A DNA stretch of 64,000 nucleotides, taken from NCBI GenBank assembly GCA_039954875.1, contig CP157202.1:1240001-1304000 (forward strand). Direction: 5' to 3'. Made by a program: the position numbers and the translations under genes. Position 1 is the stretch's first letter; each line of letters opens with the position of its first letter. Positions 28,537 through 38,571 of the stretch are shown here, piece by piece. This DNA comes from G039954875 sp039954875. Lineage in GTDB: Bacteria > Bacteroidota > Bacteroidia > Flavobacteriales > Blattabacteriaceae. Below the pieces are notes generated by a model. The model saw only the letters and a program-made list of their open reading frames with translations. It was not told the origin of the DNA and searched no databases.

Positions 28537-29634
28537 ATGAAACTAAAATTTAACTCCGTAGAAGAAGATATTGTGACAAGAGAGGAATTTCCTCTTTCAA
28601 AAGCAAAAGAAATTTTGAGCAGTGAGACCATCGCTGTATTGGGTTATGGCGTACAAGGCCCTGGACAAGCGTTGAACTTGCGCGATAACGGATTTAAAGT
28701 CATCGTCGGACAACGTAAAAATTCTGCCTCTTGGGAAAAAGCCCTTCAAAATGACTGGGTAGAAGGACAAACCTTGTTCCCTTTAGAAACAGCAGCTGAA
28801 AAAGCTACCATTTTAATGTTTTTGCTATCCGATGCCGGACAGATCGTCGTTTGGCCTAGTATAAAACCCTATCTAACCCAGGGGAAAGCCTTGTATTTCT
28901 CGCATGGTTTTGGGCTAACTTACAACGACAAAACCAACATCATCCCACCCAAAAATATCGATATTTTTTTAGTAGCCCCCAAGGGGTCGGGTACCAGCTT
29001 GAGAAGGCTTTTTATCGAAGGTAGAGGGATCAACTCTAGTTATGCCATTGCTCAAGACTACACCGGCAAGGCCAAAGATAGGACCCTGGCCATAGGTATC
29101 GGTATCGGATCAGGTTATCTGTTTGAAACCACTTTTAAAAAAGAAGTCTATTCAGATCTCACGGGCGAGCGAGGTAGTCTGATGGGGGCCATTCAAGGAC
29201 TTTTTGCTGCCCAATACCAAACGCTCAGAGAACATGGCCACTCTCCTTCAGAAGCATTCAACGAAACCGTAGAAGAATTGACTGAAAGCCTTATGCCATT
29301 GATAGCTGAAAACGGCATGGATTGGATGTACGCCAACTGCTCGACCACAGCCCAAAGAGGTGCCCTAGACTGGTGGAAAAAATTTAGAGATGCTACTTTG
29401 CCTGTATTCAAAGCACTTTATGAAGAAGTAGCCTCAGGTCGGGAGGCCGAACGTACCATCACAGCCAATAGCCAATCTGATTATCGATCAAAACTCCAAA
29501 AAGAACTCAAGACACTCAACGAAAGCGAACTATGGCAAGCAGGAGCTACTATACGTAAGCTCAGATCTAAAGCCATTGACAAGTCGACAACAACATCCGA
29601 CAAGGCTTATGGCTTAAATACCATACAGTCCTAA
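28537..29634 (+). CDS. ilvC: Ketol-acid reductoisomerase (NADP)
   Basis: The chosen ATG (MKLKFNSVEED) gives 365 residues; an upstream ATG at 28495 would add 14 poorly conserved residues. The Rossmann motif GYGVQGPGQA is at about residue 34, SHGFGL and LVAPKGSG follow, and the Mg-binding DLTGERGSLMGAIQG is at about 207-221, with the knotted helical domain after it. The enzyme isomerises and reduces acetolactate and acetohydroxybutyrate. The usual leu genes found after ilvC in many Bacteroidota are absent; ilvA comes next after 86 bases. Confidence 0.96.
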   Translation: MKLKFNSVEEDIVTREEFPLSKAKEILSSETIAVLGYGVQGPGQALNLRDNGFKVIVGQRKNSASWEKALQNDWVEGQTLFPLETAAEKATILMFLLSDAGQIVVWPSIKPYLTQGKALYFSHGFGLTYNDKTNIIPPKNIDIFLVAPKGSGTSLRRLFIEGRGINSSYAIAQDYTGKAKDRTLAIGIGIGSGYLFETTFKKEVYSDLTGERGSLMGAIQGLFAAQYQTLREHGHSPSEAFNETVEELTESLMPLIAENGMDWMYANCSTTAQRGALDWWKKFRDATLPVFKALYEEVASGREAERTITANSQSDYRSKLQKELKTLNESELWQAGATIRKLRSKAIDKSTTTSDKAYGLNTIQS

Positions 29635-29720
29635 TCACAAACCAATATTTCCCAGCTTATCCAATGGGTAAGTCTGGGGATTTATTATTGTTTCAAACCT
29701 GCCGTGCCGGTGTGTGCCGA

Positions 29721-31007
29721 ATGGCCCAATTGAAAAAAACATTGAAAAAGATCACAACAACTTATTTCCCCGCAGTAAAAGACGTGGTGAGCGCCCAACA
29801 CACGCTTAAGGAAATCCTTTATGACACCCCTTTGCAGAGGAATTATATGCTATCAGAACGGTATCAAGCCCATATCTTTTTAAAAAGAGAAGATCTGCAG
29901 CTCGTACGTTCTTATAAGATCCGAGGAGCTTATAACAAAATCAGAAGCCTTCCGGCTTCACAACTCAAAAAAGGCATCATCTGTGCCAGTGCAGGCAATC
30001 ATGCCCAAGGAGTAGCCCATGCCTGTCAAAAGCTACAAATTTTTGGCAAAATTTATATGCCTGTGACTACCCCCAAACAAAAGGTAGCAGGGGTAAAAAT
30101 GTTTGGTAAGGGCTATGTCGAGATCACTCTTACCGGAGATATTTTCGATGCAGCATATCAGGAAGCTTTGAAAGATCATGAAAAAAATGGAAGCCCTTTC
30201 ATCCACCCTTTTGATGACGCTAAGATCATAGAAGGACAAGCCACCGTAGCTTTAGAAATTTTACAGGAAGCTGAAACGCCCATCGATTATATCTTTATTC
30301 CTATTGGTGGCGGTGGTTTGGCTGCAGGTGTGGGGAGTTATTTCCAACAATTGAGCCCAAAGACTCGGATCATCGGCGTAGAGCCTCAGGGAGCCCCTTC
30401 TATGAGTCGTTCTTTGGCAGAAGGAAAAATAATAGCGCTAGAACACATCGACAGATTTATCGACGGAGCATCAGTGAAAAAGGTTGGTAAACTGACTTTC
30501 GACATTTGTCAAAAAGTTTTGCACGAGGTCAAAACCATTGCCGAAGGCAAAGTCTGCACCACGATTCTAGACCTTTATAACCTGGAGGCCATCGTAGCAG
30601 AACCAGCCGGTGCACTCTCTATCTCAGTATTGGATCTCTATGCAGATGCGATCCGAGGGAAAAATATTGTATGCGTCCTCAGTGGTGGAAATAATGATAT
30701 CACACGCACCGAAGAGATCAGAGAAAGATCACTCCTGTACGAAGGACTTAAGCATTATTTCATCGTAAGATTTCCGCAACGAGCAGAAGCATTGAAAGAG
30801 TTTGTTAATGAAATTCTTGGCCCTCGGGATGACATTGCCTATTTTCAATACTCGAAAAAGACTTCCAAAGAAGAAGGCCCAGCAGTGATCGGGATAGAAC
30901 TGACGGATAAAAATGATTCCTCAGGCTTGATAGAAAGAATGAAAAAACATCAAATCCCATTCCAATACATCAATGAAAATCCAGATCTGTTCCATATCTT
31001 GATCTAA
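29721..31007 (+). CDS. ilvA: Threonine dehydratase, biosynthetic
   Basis: Starting at ATG 29721 (MAQLKKTLKK) gives 428 residues; the open frame reaches 29664 but those residues resemble nothing. The PLP lysine is in VRSYKIRGAYNKIR (about residue 66), the cofactor phosphate loop in IPIGGGGLAAGVGSYF, and SGGNNDI lies near the end of the catalytic domain. A C-terminal ACT-like regulatory domain follows (HYFIVRFPQRAEALKEFV...), so it can be inhibited by isoleucine. It converts threonine to 2-ketobutyrate, feeding IlvB. Threonine synthase lies at the far right end of this window. Confidence 0.95.
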   Translation: MAQLKKTLKKITTTYFPAVKDVVSAQHTLKEILYDTPLQRNYMLSERYQAHIFLKREDLQLVRSYKIRGAYNKIRSLPASQLKKGIICASAGNHAQGVAHACQKLQIFGKIYMPVTTPKQKVAGVKMFGKGYVEITLTGDIFDAAYQEALKDHEKNGSPFIHPFDDAKIIEGQATVALEILQEAETPIDYIFIPIGGGGLAAGVGSYFQQLSPKTRIIGVEPQGAPSMSRSLAEGKIIALEHIDRFIDGASVKKVGKLTFDICQKVLHEVKTIAEGKVCTTILDLYNLEAIVAEPAGALSISVLDLYADAIRGKNIVCVLSGGNNDITRTEEIRERSLLYEGLKHYFIVRFPQRAEALKEFVNEILGPRDDIAYFQYSKKTSKEEGPAVIGIELTDKNDSSGLIERMKKHQIPFQYINENPDLFHILI

Positions 31008-31035
31008 ACATATCGATCCAAGCAAAGTTAGTTTT

Positions 31036-33369
31036 TCAAAGGATCTTTAGAGGTATGACTAATTTGAAGGTAATATTCCGTCCCATATTGAACATCCCTT
31101 GTCTGCCAGTGATGGGATTTATACCTATGTACTTGTATCGATCCAAATGGCTTTGATAGACCACATTTAGGAGATTGTCCCCGAGGATGTACAACTCAAA
31201 TAACTCTTTCCCTTTTTTATCGGTGAAAGTCGTACCTATACCCGCATGCAAAATACCATAAGTAGGCGTGGGGGTCTCGGTATTATAAGCGGAGAAGACT
31301 TCGTTTTGGGCGAAATACCGAACATAACCCAATTTTAAAAAGGTTTTTTTTATAAAGTGCCCCCAACGATCAAATTTGATTTGTAATTCGCTACGCCATT
31401 TGGTTGCCGGAATCCGTGGGATGTATCGCTGAGCTGTCACTTTGGCCTGAATAAACTGACCCTTTACAAGACCCAAACTATTGTTCCATTGCAACCAACT
31501 CAAGCCTTCCGGGTGAAAGTTGCACAAGATCTCCCAGCCATAGAGTTGGGCATCATTCTGATAATATTGAAAAACTTCATAACCGTTCCGCTTTTCAGGA
31601 AGACCGGCCAAATCTACCATCCTACGAGAAAAGATGAAGCCATGAATACGGTTATAAAAAGTTGAGAGTTCTATGTGCAGGCTTTTATTATCGTACAAGG
31701 AACCAATATCGATCTGATGGTTGGTCTCAGAATGGAGGTCAGGATTACCTAGTTCAAACCTATTGGCACCAATATGATCTCCACTAACAGTGAGCTCTAT
31801 CAAGCTCGGCGCTCGAAACCCTCTAGCATAGTTGGCTTTGAATATCAATGTAGGCCATAACGTATAGGAAAAGCCTGCGCTGCCACTCATCGCATCAAAA
31901 CGGTGTTTTAATCTAGTAAGCGCACCACCTTCGGATATCGAATGAAGCCCTCTAGTATCATAACGTAAACCACCTTCGAGATGAAGTTTTTTGAAAGTTT
32001 TCATCACATGGATCAAGCCGCCAACATCAAGAAAATGGTGATTTGGGATCAGAATAGCACCCGCTAAACTGTTGTTTTTCTGAAACATACCATTGATGCC
32101 TAAGGTGACTTTCCAGCGATCAAAATCAGGCAAGTGATACTTGAGATCGTAATTGCAAGTCTGTAAGAGCAACTGATTCATGCGGTTGATATGTTCTAGT
32201 TCGCGTCGGTTATTGCGTTGATAGGCCAAATTCAACTTGACTTTATGACGCCCAAGGAGGATATCCTGTTTCAAATGAATCATGTAATGACTCAGCTTTT
32301 GATAGGGATAGAATATCTGATAAAGTGTCAATACTTTATCAGAAAGGGGAATGGTTTCGCCAAAAGCATCTTTACGGGTAAATCTCCCATTTTCATCTCG
32401 TTCTCCATTATTGATTCCGGTTTTTTGGTGGAAGCCGCTCATGAAGAGATGAGTTGTTCCCCAGGTATATTGATAGCCTAAGGTACCACTGAAATTGCGG
32501 TTTTCAAAAGCTGTATTGAAGACTCTTCCGTCATACTTGTTGGTGTAGTTTCTGGCATTTAATGTGGATAGAGAGACATCCCATAAGAGATTTCTCAACC
32601 TTCCTTCTTGTGTGAAAGCAATCTCACCAAGCCCATTATTGGTTTGGTATTGTGAGAACAGTTTGCCATGTACGGTGTCTTTAAAAATACGTTTTTCCGT
32701 ACTGATATTGATGACACCACCCAAAGCATCACTTCCAAATAAGAGCGTAGAAGGTCCATTGAGTATTTCGATGCGATCTACATCATTAGCATCGATTTGT
32801 ATACCATGTTCTTCACCCCATTGTTGATCTTCTTGCCTGATACCGTTTTTAGCTACGACTACGCGATTGTATCCCAAGCCCCTGATGACGGGTTTTGAAA
32901 CACTACCCCCAGTAGTGATCTGAGAAATCGAAGGGTTGATCGTAAGTGCATCGATGATATTAGTTGAGTTATTTGATTGAAGATCTGCCGCTTTATTCAC
33001 TATGTGACTGCTCACAGATCTTTTGAGTTTTAGAGATGATACTGCAGTGATGACGAATTCTTCCAGATGCCCTTTGACCTTGTGTAAATATATTTCATAA
33101 AAATTATTTCCTAATCTCGGTTGTAATACTCCGGGCACATGACCTGGAGCGGAAACTACTAGTGTGAGATTATCTTTCTTTGATATATCTATGTGGAAGT
33201 TTCCATCATAACCGGTTTTATATTTTAGATGTAGTTCATCGTTGTGAATTATAGCGTTGGACAGGGGTTTTGCATCTTCTGCGCTGAGCACACGACCTGA
33301 TATTATATTTTGTGCATACAAAGGTGACAAGCACCAATACATAATTCCAATAATAAAGAAACGTTTCAT
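31036..33369 (-). CDS. TonB-dependent outer-membrane receptor
   Basis: From ATG 33369 (MKRFFIIGIMYW) the protein has 777 residues: a signal peptide, a CarboxypepD_reg-like beta domain (IISGRVLSAEDAKPLSNAII), a plug (PVIRGLGYNRVVVAKNG, IEILNGPSTLLFGSDALGGVI), and a beta-barrel with the usual late motifs (ARGFRAPSLIELTV, GNPDLHSETNHQIDIG, NLLNVVYQSHLDRY). The ending KLVIPL fits an outer-membrane terminal strand. It imports a bulky ligand with TonB energy; the barrel type resembles metal or haem/cobalamin receptors more than SusC, but the ligand cannot be told. It is intact, unlike the receptor at 34.4-36.7 kb. Confidence 0.92.
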   Translation of the reverse strand: MKRFFIIGIMYWCLSPLYAQNIISGRVLSAEDAKPLSNAIIHNDELHLKYKTGYDGNFHIDISKKDNLTLVVSAPGHVPGVLQPRLGNNFYEIYLHKVKGHLEEFVITAVSSLKLKRSVSSHIVNKAADLQSNNSTNIIDALTINPSISQITTGGSVSKPVIRGLGYNRVVVAKNGIRQEDQQWGEEHGIQIDANDVDRIEILNGPSTLLFGSDALGGVINISTEKRIFKDTVHGKLFSQYQTNNGLGEIAFTQEGRLRNLLWDVSLSTLNARNYTNKYDGRVFNTAFENRNFSGTLGYQYTWGTTHLFMSGFHQKTGINNGERDENGRFTRKDAFGETIPLSDKVLTLYQIFYPYQKLSHYMIHLKQDILLGRHKVKLNLAYQRNNRRELEHINRMNQLLLQTCNYDLKYHLPDFDRWKVTLGINGMFQKNNSLAGAILIPNHHFLDVGGLIHVMKTFKKLHLEGGLRYDTRGLHSISEGGALTRLKHRFDAMSGSAGFSYTLWPTLIFKANYARGFRAPSLIELTVSGDHIGANRFELGNPDLHSETNHQIDIGSLYDNKSLHIELSTFYNRIHGFIFSRRMVDLAGLPEKRNGYEVFQYYQNDAQLYGWEILCNFHPEGLSWLQWNNSLGLVKGQFIQAKVTAQRYIPRIPATKWRSELQIKFDRWGHFIKKTFLKLGYVRYFAQNEVFSAYNTETPTPTYGILHAGIGTTFTDKKGKELFELYILGDNLLNVVYQSHLDRYKYIGINPITGRQGMFNMGRNITFKLVIPLKIL

Positions 33370-33390
33370 AGTTTGATGAATTTTTGTCAA

Positions 33391-33842
33391 AAAAGAAAAT
33401 GTTTAGAGATTTGCCTTAATTAAAAATTACATTTGCCTAACTCACTCGGCGAAGTTAAAAAAAATATGTTAAAATGGTATTGATGAAATAAACCTAGTCA
33501 ATCAACTTCAATTCCTTCGAGCGATATTTCACAGTAGATCTACTAAACCTTAGAAGTCGGATACGCCAATGTTTCCTGTCCATAACGTACCCCCTAAACA
33601 TCAATCAGATCAAAAAGGTTGGGGAAAAAGAAAAAAATAGAAATTATTGCGATGAAACTTTCATTACACCTAATGAAGCCCCTTATGGACTAATATTTTT
33701 AAGGTTTTAAGTGGATTTTATACACATCCTAAAAGATCACATCACTCATGTGAATGAAAGAAGCACTTTGATAAGGCTGACGAATATCATGAAGTTAACC
33801 CCTCATGCGTGTAAGAAGTATATTTTGATGTATTATGTTTGA
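33391..33842. other. Gap between TonB receptor and clpS
   Basis: No gene recognised. On the plus strand, short pieces such as DETFITPNEAPYGLIF (about 33651) and HITHVNERSTLIRLTNIM (about 33740) look protein-like but are too short to name. The region must hold the promoter of the receptor gene near 33400. Confidence 0.35.
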
Positions 33843-34139
33843 TTATGATGACAATTCAGCCGTCAACCCTCTGTACAATAGTTCTTTATACATAGGATAA
33901 AGCTTTTCTATTGTACCACTCTTCACCTCGCATTTTCCTTTAAAGTGGATTATCCATGTGCATTGTTCTGCTTGTTCCGGGCTATGATCACATACTTCTA
34001 TCAGTGTTTCAATAACAAATTCAAAAGTATTGAAATCATCATTGTAAATAGTGATCTGACAATTTTTTCCTGTTTGTTCCTTTAGGATGGTATCAATTTC
34101 CCTTATACGATCTGGTTGAACATGCGGTTTGTTCATCAT
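33843..34139 (-). CDS. clpS: ATP-dependent Clp protease adaptor ClpS
   Basis: This 98-residue protein has the ClpS core: ITIYNDDFNTFEFVIETLI (the N-end-rule pocket strand with N-D-D), and HSPEQAEQCTWIIHFKGKCEVKSG, ending in KELLYRGLTAEL. ClpS binds the ClpA/ClpC N-domain and delivers proteins with destabilising N-terminal residues to ClpP. The length is normal for Bacteroidota. It stands alone between the TonB receptor and decayed DNA; no partner gene is close. Confidence 0.92.
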   Translation of the reverse strand: MMNKPHVQPDRIREIDTILKEQTGKNCQITIYNDDFNTFEFVIETLIEVCDHSPEQAEQCTWIIHFKGKCEVKSGTIEKLYPMYKELLYRGLTAELSS

Positions 34140-34399
34140 TTTGATGGTACGAATGTTAACTTTACGAAGTTAAATATTTTCGACATATCTATCGAGTATA
34201 GAACAGCTTGTTGTAGTTTTTTTTTTAAAATATTGTTTTATATTTATATTTTATAAATCAAATCTAAATAATAATAAATTACTTAGATATAAATCTACTT
34301 GATTAAGCCTAAATTTGGGTATCAATTTTAGCTTGTATGCACAAAACAAAACCCAGCTTGTTGGTACAATTGCCTATGAATAATCGGGTTTACCTATAT

Positions 34400-36679
34400 A
34401 TATTGGAGCATAAGTCTTATTAAAGGATATAAATGCTGCTTTGACAGATAAATAAGGATCGTTATCTATTGGCAGTATTACCCCCTAGTCGGCCTGTTAT
34501 AAAGGTAAATTTCCCTTCTTATCAGAAAGTAGCTCGATACATTCAGATCAAGAAGAGGCGGTAGATCACTTTAGACTTTCGATTGGTAGCTATACTGAAT
34601 AATTTTAACGAAGTTTTGGTCGCTGCTTCGCGTACTAAAAAAACTTTGGATAAGGGTACCCTATGCAGTATATGTTTTGAATACGACACAAATAGAGCAG
34701 CGTCAAGCAGTCAATATCAATCTGGGGGGGGGGCTTGGCTTCAAGTACCTGATATAACCATGAACACTGGTCAGATGAAGAATATTCAAAGTTCGCGGGG
34801 GCGCAATGTCTCTTGTTATTAGTCGATAGCATCCCTCAGTCTATTCCTTTGTGTAATGTATTTCACGATATCAACTCTATAGCTCCCAATATCTTGGAGC
34901 TTATAGAGGTCATTAAAGGTGCTACGGCTATCTATGGGAATGGTTCAGATGGTGGGATCATTAATTACATCACCAAAAAGTTTAAAAAGGATAAACCATT
35001 TTCGAATCTTAACCGTATAGAGAATACTTGTGCTCTAACCCGTTTTGAAAACGGTGTGGGTGGGGAAGTTTATTAGCAATTTTCTAAGAAACGGAAAAAA
35101 TTTGATTATATCATCAGCGGGTTTTACAGATAAACAAGTGTGTTTTACGATACGCGAAGGTAAATGACCTTTCTTGTTTATGGTTTGGGAGAGAGCCATT
35201 CCTATAATATTTTCGGCAAGCTTGGTTATGACATCACGCCAAATAAGTGTATAAACTGGATGTACAATTATTATCGCTATCTTCCAAGGAGATACCCATT
35301 ATAAAAACTAGGAAGGAGAATACTGTGTACGACGGCTGGCTATAGGTGTTTTTGGGGAAGACCAAGGTTATTTGCAAGGGACATCTTACAGTTTCAATGC
35401 TCAGTCAAAGTATACTGTTCGTGAGAACTTTTATAATACGACCGATTTGAGTATAGATCTGTATTTACAACAATTTCGTGCTATATTTTTATAACAAAAG
35501 GCTCGCCAATCAAAACAATAAGGAAAGCAAAGGTGGGCGGTCGCAGCTGAAGGTGCAAAAAATGTTTGCGAGTCAACTTCAATACTCATTTTAGTATTTC
35601 AGATCATTTTGAAGGTAATTTGATCTATGAATTGGGATGTACTCAATGACGAGACGGTTCAAAATTTGACATATGGGAGAGATTGGATACCTGAATTGAA
35701 TATGCGAAATATCGCTCCACGAAATATCGCTCCATATACCCAATTGAAACTTAACCTCTACAGAGATTGGGTCTTTAAAGGAGGTATACACTTTGAGGAC
35801 ATAGTTATAAAATTGTCCGATCACACTACTTTGTACCAGATCGATAGTGAGGGAAATCCAAAGGGAAGTGTCTTTGTCCAGGGTATACGCTTGAGGTAAA
35901 ATATTACCGTGTTTAATGTCGGTGGACGATACAATTGATTTAAATATTCAAACCCTTAGTCAATTTCTCACATAACTTTTATATCAGCGATTTAGGAAAA
36001 GGATCTTGAGAGCGACAGGGGATAGCGACATCGTCTCAAAGATAAAGCCTGAGGTGAAATCTGTCATTGCAAACAATTATAAGATCAGTTCTAATAGTCG
36101 GCCGAATAAATATTTTCGTTTGTTGGGGGCTTACTTTAGCACTTCCCAATGGAGCGCCATTTAAAAAAAAGGGGGCAATAGTATTTGTTCTGTTGATAGG
36201 GTTCCTGACCGCATTTATAGCTATGATTTTCAGCCGCATATCTACCCGATAGAAGGTGTGAGCCATCGGAGGGACTATCACCTACATTCAGAGCAAGTTG
36301 GATAAGAATGATAATATCCGGTACAAAAACTTTATCAGTTCTCTCCGTATCCACCGTTGAAGATCACCACCTATGTTAAATATCATTACAAAGACCTTCT
36401 TCAAATCCATTTGTCAGGAGCGTTTCACCGATCGAGAATATTTTTTTATCCTGACGTGACTGGCCAATATGCGAAAGATGAAGGTCCTGTACGTCCCATA
36501 ACATTGATAAATCTATTTACTTGTTATAGCTCAGCCGGTATACCAAGATACAATTAGAGATTGAGAACCTTTTCAATACCGACTATTATACCCGTGCCTC
36601 TATGCGGACGTGGTGGGATGACCGCTACATCAAAGAAAATAGTGCCAAACACAATCTCGGTTTAATATTTAAATTTTGA
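34400..36679 (+). pseudogene. TonB-dependent siderophore receptor, decayed
   Basis: The plug is readable in 34800-35070: VDSIPQSIPL, IAPNILELIEVIKGATAIYG and NGSDGGIINYITKK, the standard TonB plug ending. Barrel pieces follow in mixed frames (YETGRDWIPELN-like, HFEDIVIKLSDHTTLYQID, LRLEIENLFNTDYYT) up to the C-terminal strand HNLGLIFKF and TGA at 36677-36679. More than ten stops/frameshifts occur. A run of ten G lies near 34724. The final block 'NLFNTDYYTRASMRTWWDDRY' resembles ferric-siderophore receptors. The PepSY gene right after it supports an iron-uptake role. Confidence 0.85.
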
Positions 36680-36705
36680 TATTTATTCTCTGGTAAAGGA
36701 TATCG

Positions 36706-37732
36706 ATGGATTTTTTGACATTCAATTTAAAGAAAATATTTGTATTACATTTTTAGATCAGTTTGATCACGGGTCTCTTTTTACTGGTTGTTTCTTTGAG
36801 TACGGCTCTCTTGATTTTTCATAATGAGATAGATGACTTGTTGTATGCCCATTACACCCATTTGGATCCTTCATGAAAGGGCAAGATCTCCTTGGATCGT
36901 GCGATCCAAAATGTACAACAGCATTTTTGATGTAAATACTAAGGAGCAGATGGTCAATTTTTTTGTGTATCCTGTGTTAGGTGATATTTTTAAAACCATC
37001 CCTCAAAAGTGTTTTCTTACCTATTAGCTATTGCAGCTTCATTACACACTTTTCATGGGTAGGATAGGAAAATTATTTAGTTTTTTTATAGGGATATCTT
37101 TTACTATTTCTTTCATCACGGGCTTGATCGTCTATCATAGATATCTTTTGAAAGTTTTTCTTTTTATGAAAAAATTCAAAACACGCAGTCAGCGGTGAAA
37201 TCATATCGTCTATGTACAGCATTTTAGGTGGTTGAGCTTTATTGATCAATATGATACTGACTATCACTGGAAGTCGTATTGAGATATCAGATTACTAAAC
37301 ATGCTTTTGTGACCGCTTTGAAGAAAAAGATGAGACATAATTAGCCTGTCACTATAGTGGTTGATGCTTTATATCAGCAGGTCATAAATGTCTATATACA
37401 ATTCAAACCTATGCTTTGACGCATCCATAGGCAGGGAGATCAAGTCATTTTTTTTTAGAAAATTTAATGATAATTTTTTCCTTTTGAATAAGCATTCGGG
37501 TCATATCTACTATAAGGCCTACGTACGGAGAAATCCATAAAATATATAGAAATATCTACCGCTCTTTTGACAAAAAACCGATAACATGATTGTCACATTA
37601 CGTTATGCCAAATATGGGGACTGGACTATCAAAATTTTATATACATTAGCCGGCCTAATAGTCTCTATGCTCTCAACGACGGGTTTTTATTTTTATCTGA
37701 GCAAACCTAAGAGGAAACGCAAGAGGCAGTAG
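36706..37732 (+). pseudogene. PepSY-associated TM protein, decayed
   Basis: The gene starts MDFLTFNLKKIF; then ISLITGLFLLVVSLSTALLI with HNEIDDLLYAHYTHLDP (the first PepSY-TM helix block), AASLHTFHG, later FYYFFHHGLDRL for the second pair, and LRYAKYGDW-like / IKILYTLAGLIVSMLSTTGF for the last, ending KPKRKRKRQ before TAG. These are the blocks of PepSY-TM (DUF3526-unrelated) iron-regulated membrane proteins, often encoded after siderophore receptors and thought to act as ferric reductases. Many stops break it. Confidence 0.75.
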
Positions 37733-37742
37733 GCGATAAGAC

Positions 37743-38498
37743 TCAGCAAGATTGGATGATTTCTAGGAAATCGGCTACTTTCAACGAGGCTCCTCCGATC
37801 AACCCACCGTCTATATCTTTTTGGGAGAATAGTTCTCGAGCATTGGAAGGCTTTACACTACCACCGCATAAGATACGGATTTTAGAAGCTGTAGCCTTGC
37901 CATATTTTTCTGAAAATATTTGGCGGATGTAGGCATGCATTTCCTGGGCTTGATCAGGTGTGGTGGTTTGTCCCGTTCCGATGGCCCATATAGGCTCATA
38001 GGCTATAACGATTGATCTGAGCTCTTGTAAAGGACGTGAGAAGAGTGTTTTTTCAAGTTGTAATCTTATCGTATCAAAATGTTGAGCTTCTTCTCTTTGA
38101 GTAAAAGTCTCTCCAACGCAAAAGATGATTTCCAATCCACATTTCAATGCTTGAATGACTTTTTGAGCAAGCAGTTCGTCACTTTCAAGAAAGTATTCAC
38201 GGCGCTCACTATGTCCAAGGATGACTTTTTGTACGCCGATCGATCTCAACATAGCAGCAGATACTTCACCAGTGTAAGCGCCTTGGTCAGCTTGATGCAT
38301 ATTTTGTGCAGCAATATGCAGAGGACTTTTTTGGCACATTTGACTTGCAGTGCACAGAAAGGGATAGGCCGGTGCTATGACGACCTCTACCTGCGGGTGT
38401 AGTGTGGGACATGCCTTAAAAAAATCCCAAATAAAGGATTGAGTCTCTTCAAGATGGTGATGCATTTTCCAATTACCTACTACGATCTTTTGTCTCAT
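37743..38498 (-). CDS. tpiA: Triose-phosphate isomerase
   Basis: From MRQKIVVGNWKMHHH the protein has 251 residues, the common TIM length; a start 6 codons upstream is also possible. The key residues are present: Lys11 in GNWKMH, His in VILGHSERREYF, Glu in AYEPIWAIGTGQTTTPDQA (including loop 6), and ILCGGSVKPSNA for phosphate binding. It interconverts dihydroxyacetone phosphate and glyceraldehyde-3-phosphate in glycolysis. It is a single gene between dead PepSY and dead permease genes. Confidence 0.97.
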   Translation of the reverse strand: MRQKIVVGNWKMHHHLEETQSFIWDFFKACPTLHPQVEVVIAPAYPFLCTASQMCQKSPLHIAAQNMHQADQGAYTGEVSAAMLRSIGVQKVILGHSERREYFLESDELLAQKVIQALKCGLEIIFCVGETFTQREEAQHFDTIRLQLEKTLFSRPLQELRSIVIAYEPIWAIGTGQTTTPDQAQEMHAYIRQIFSEKYGKATASKIRILCGGSVKPSNARELFSQKDIDGGLIGGASLKVADFLEIIQSC

Positions 38499-38571
38499 GG
38501 GGCTTTTCTTTACCACCTCAAAAATAAGTGAAGTTTTTAATTCTTTCGAAGACTTTGGAGGTTGTTTCGTC

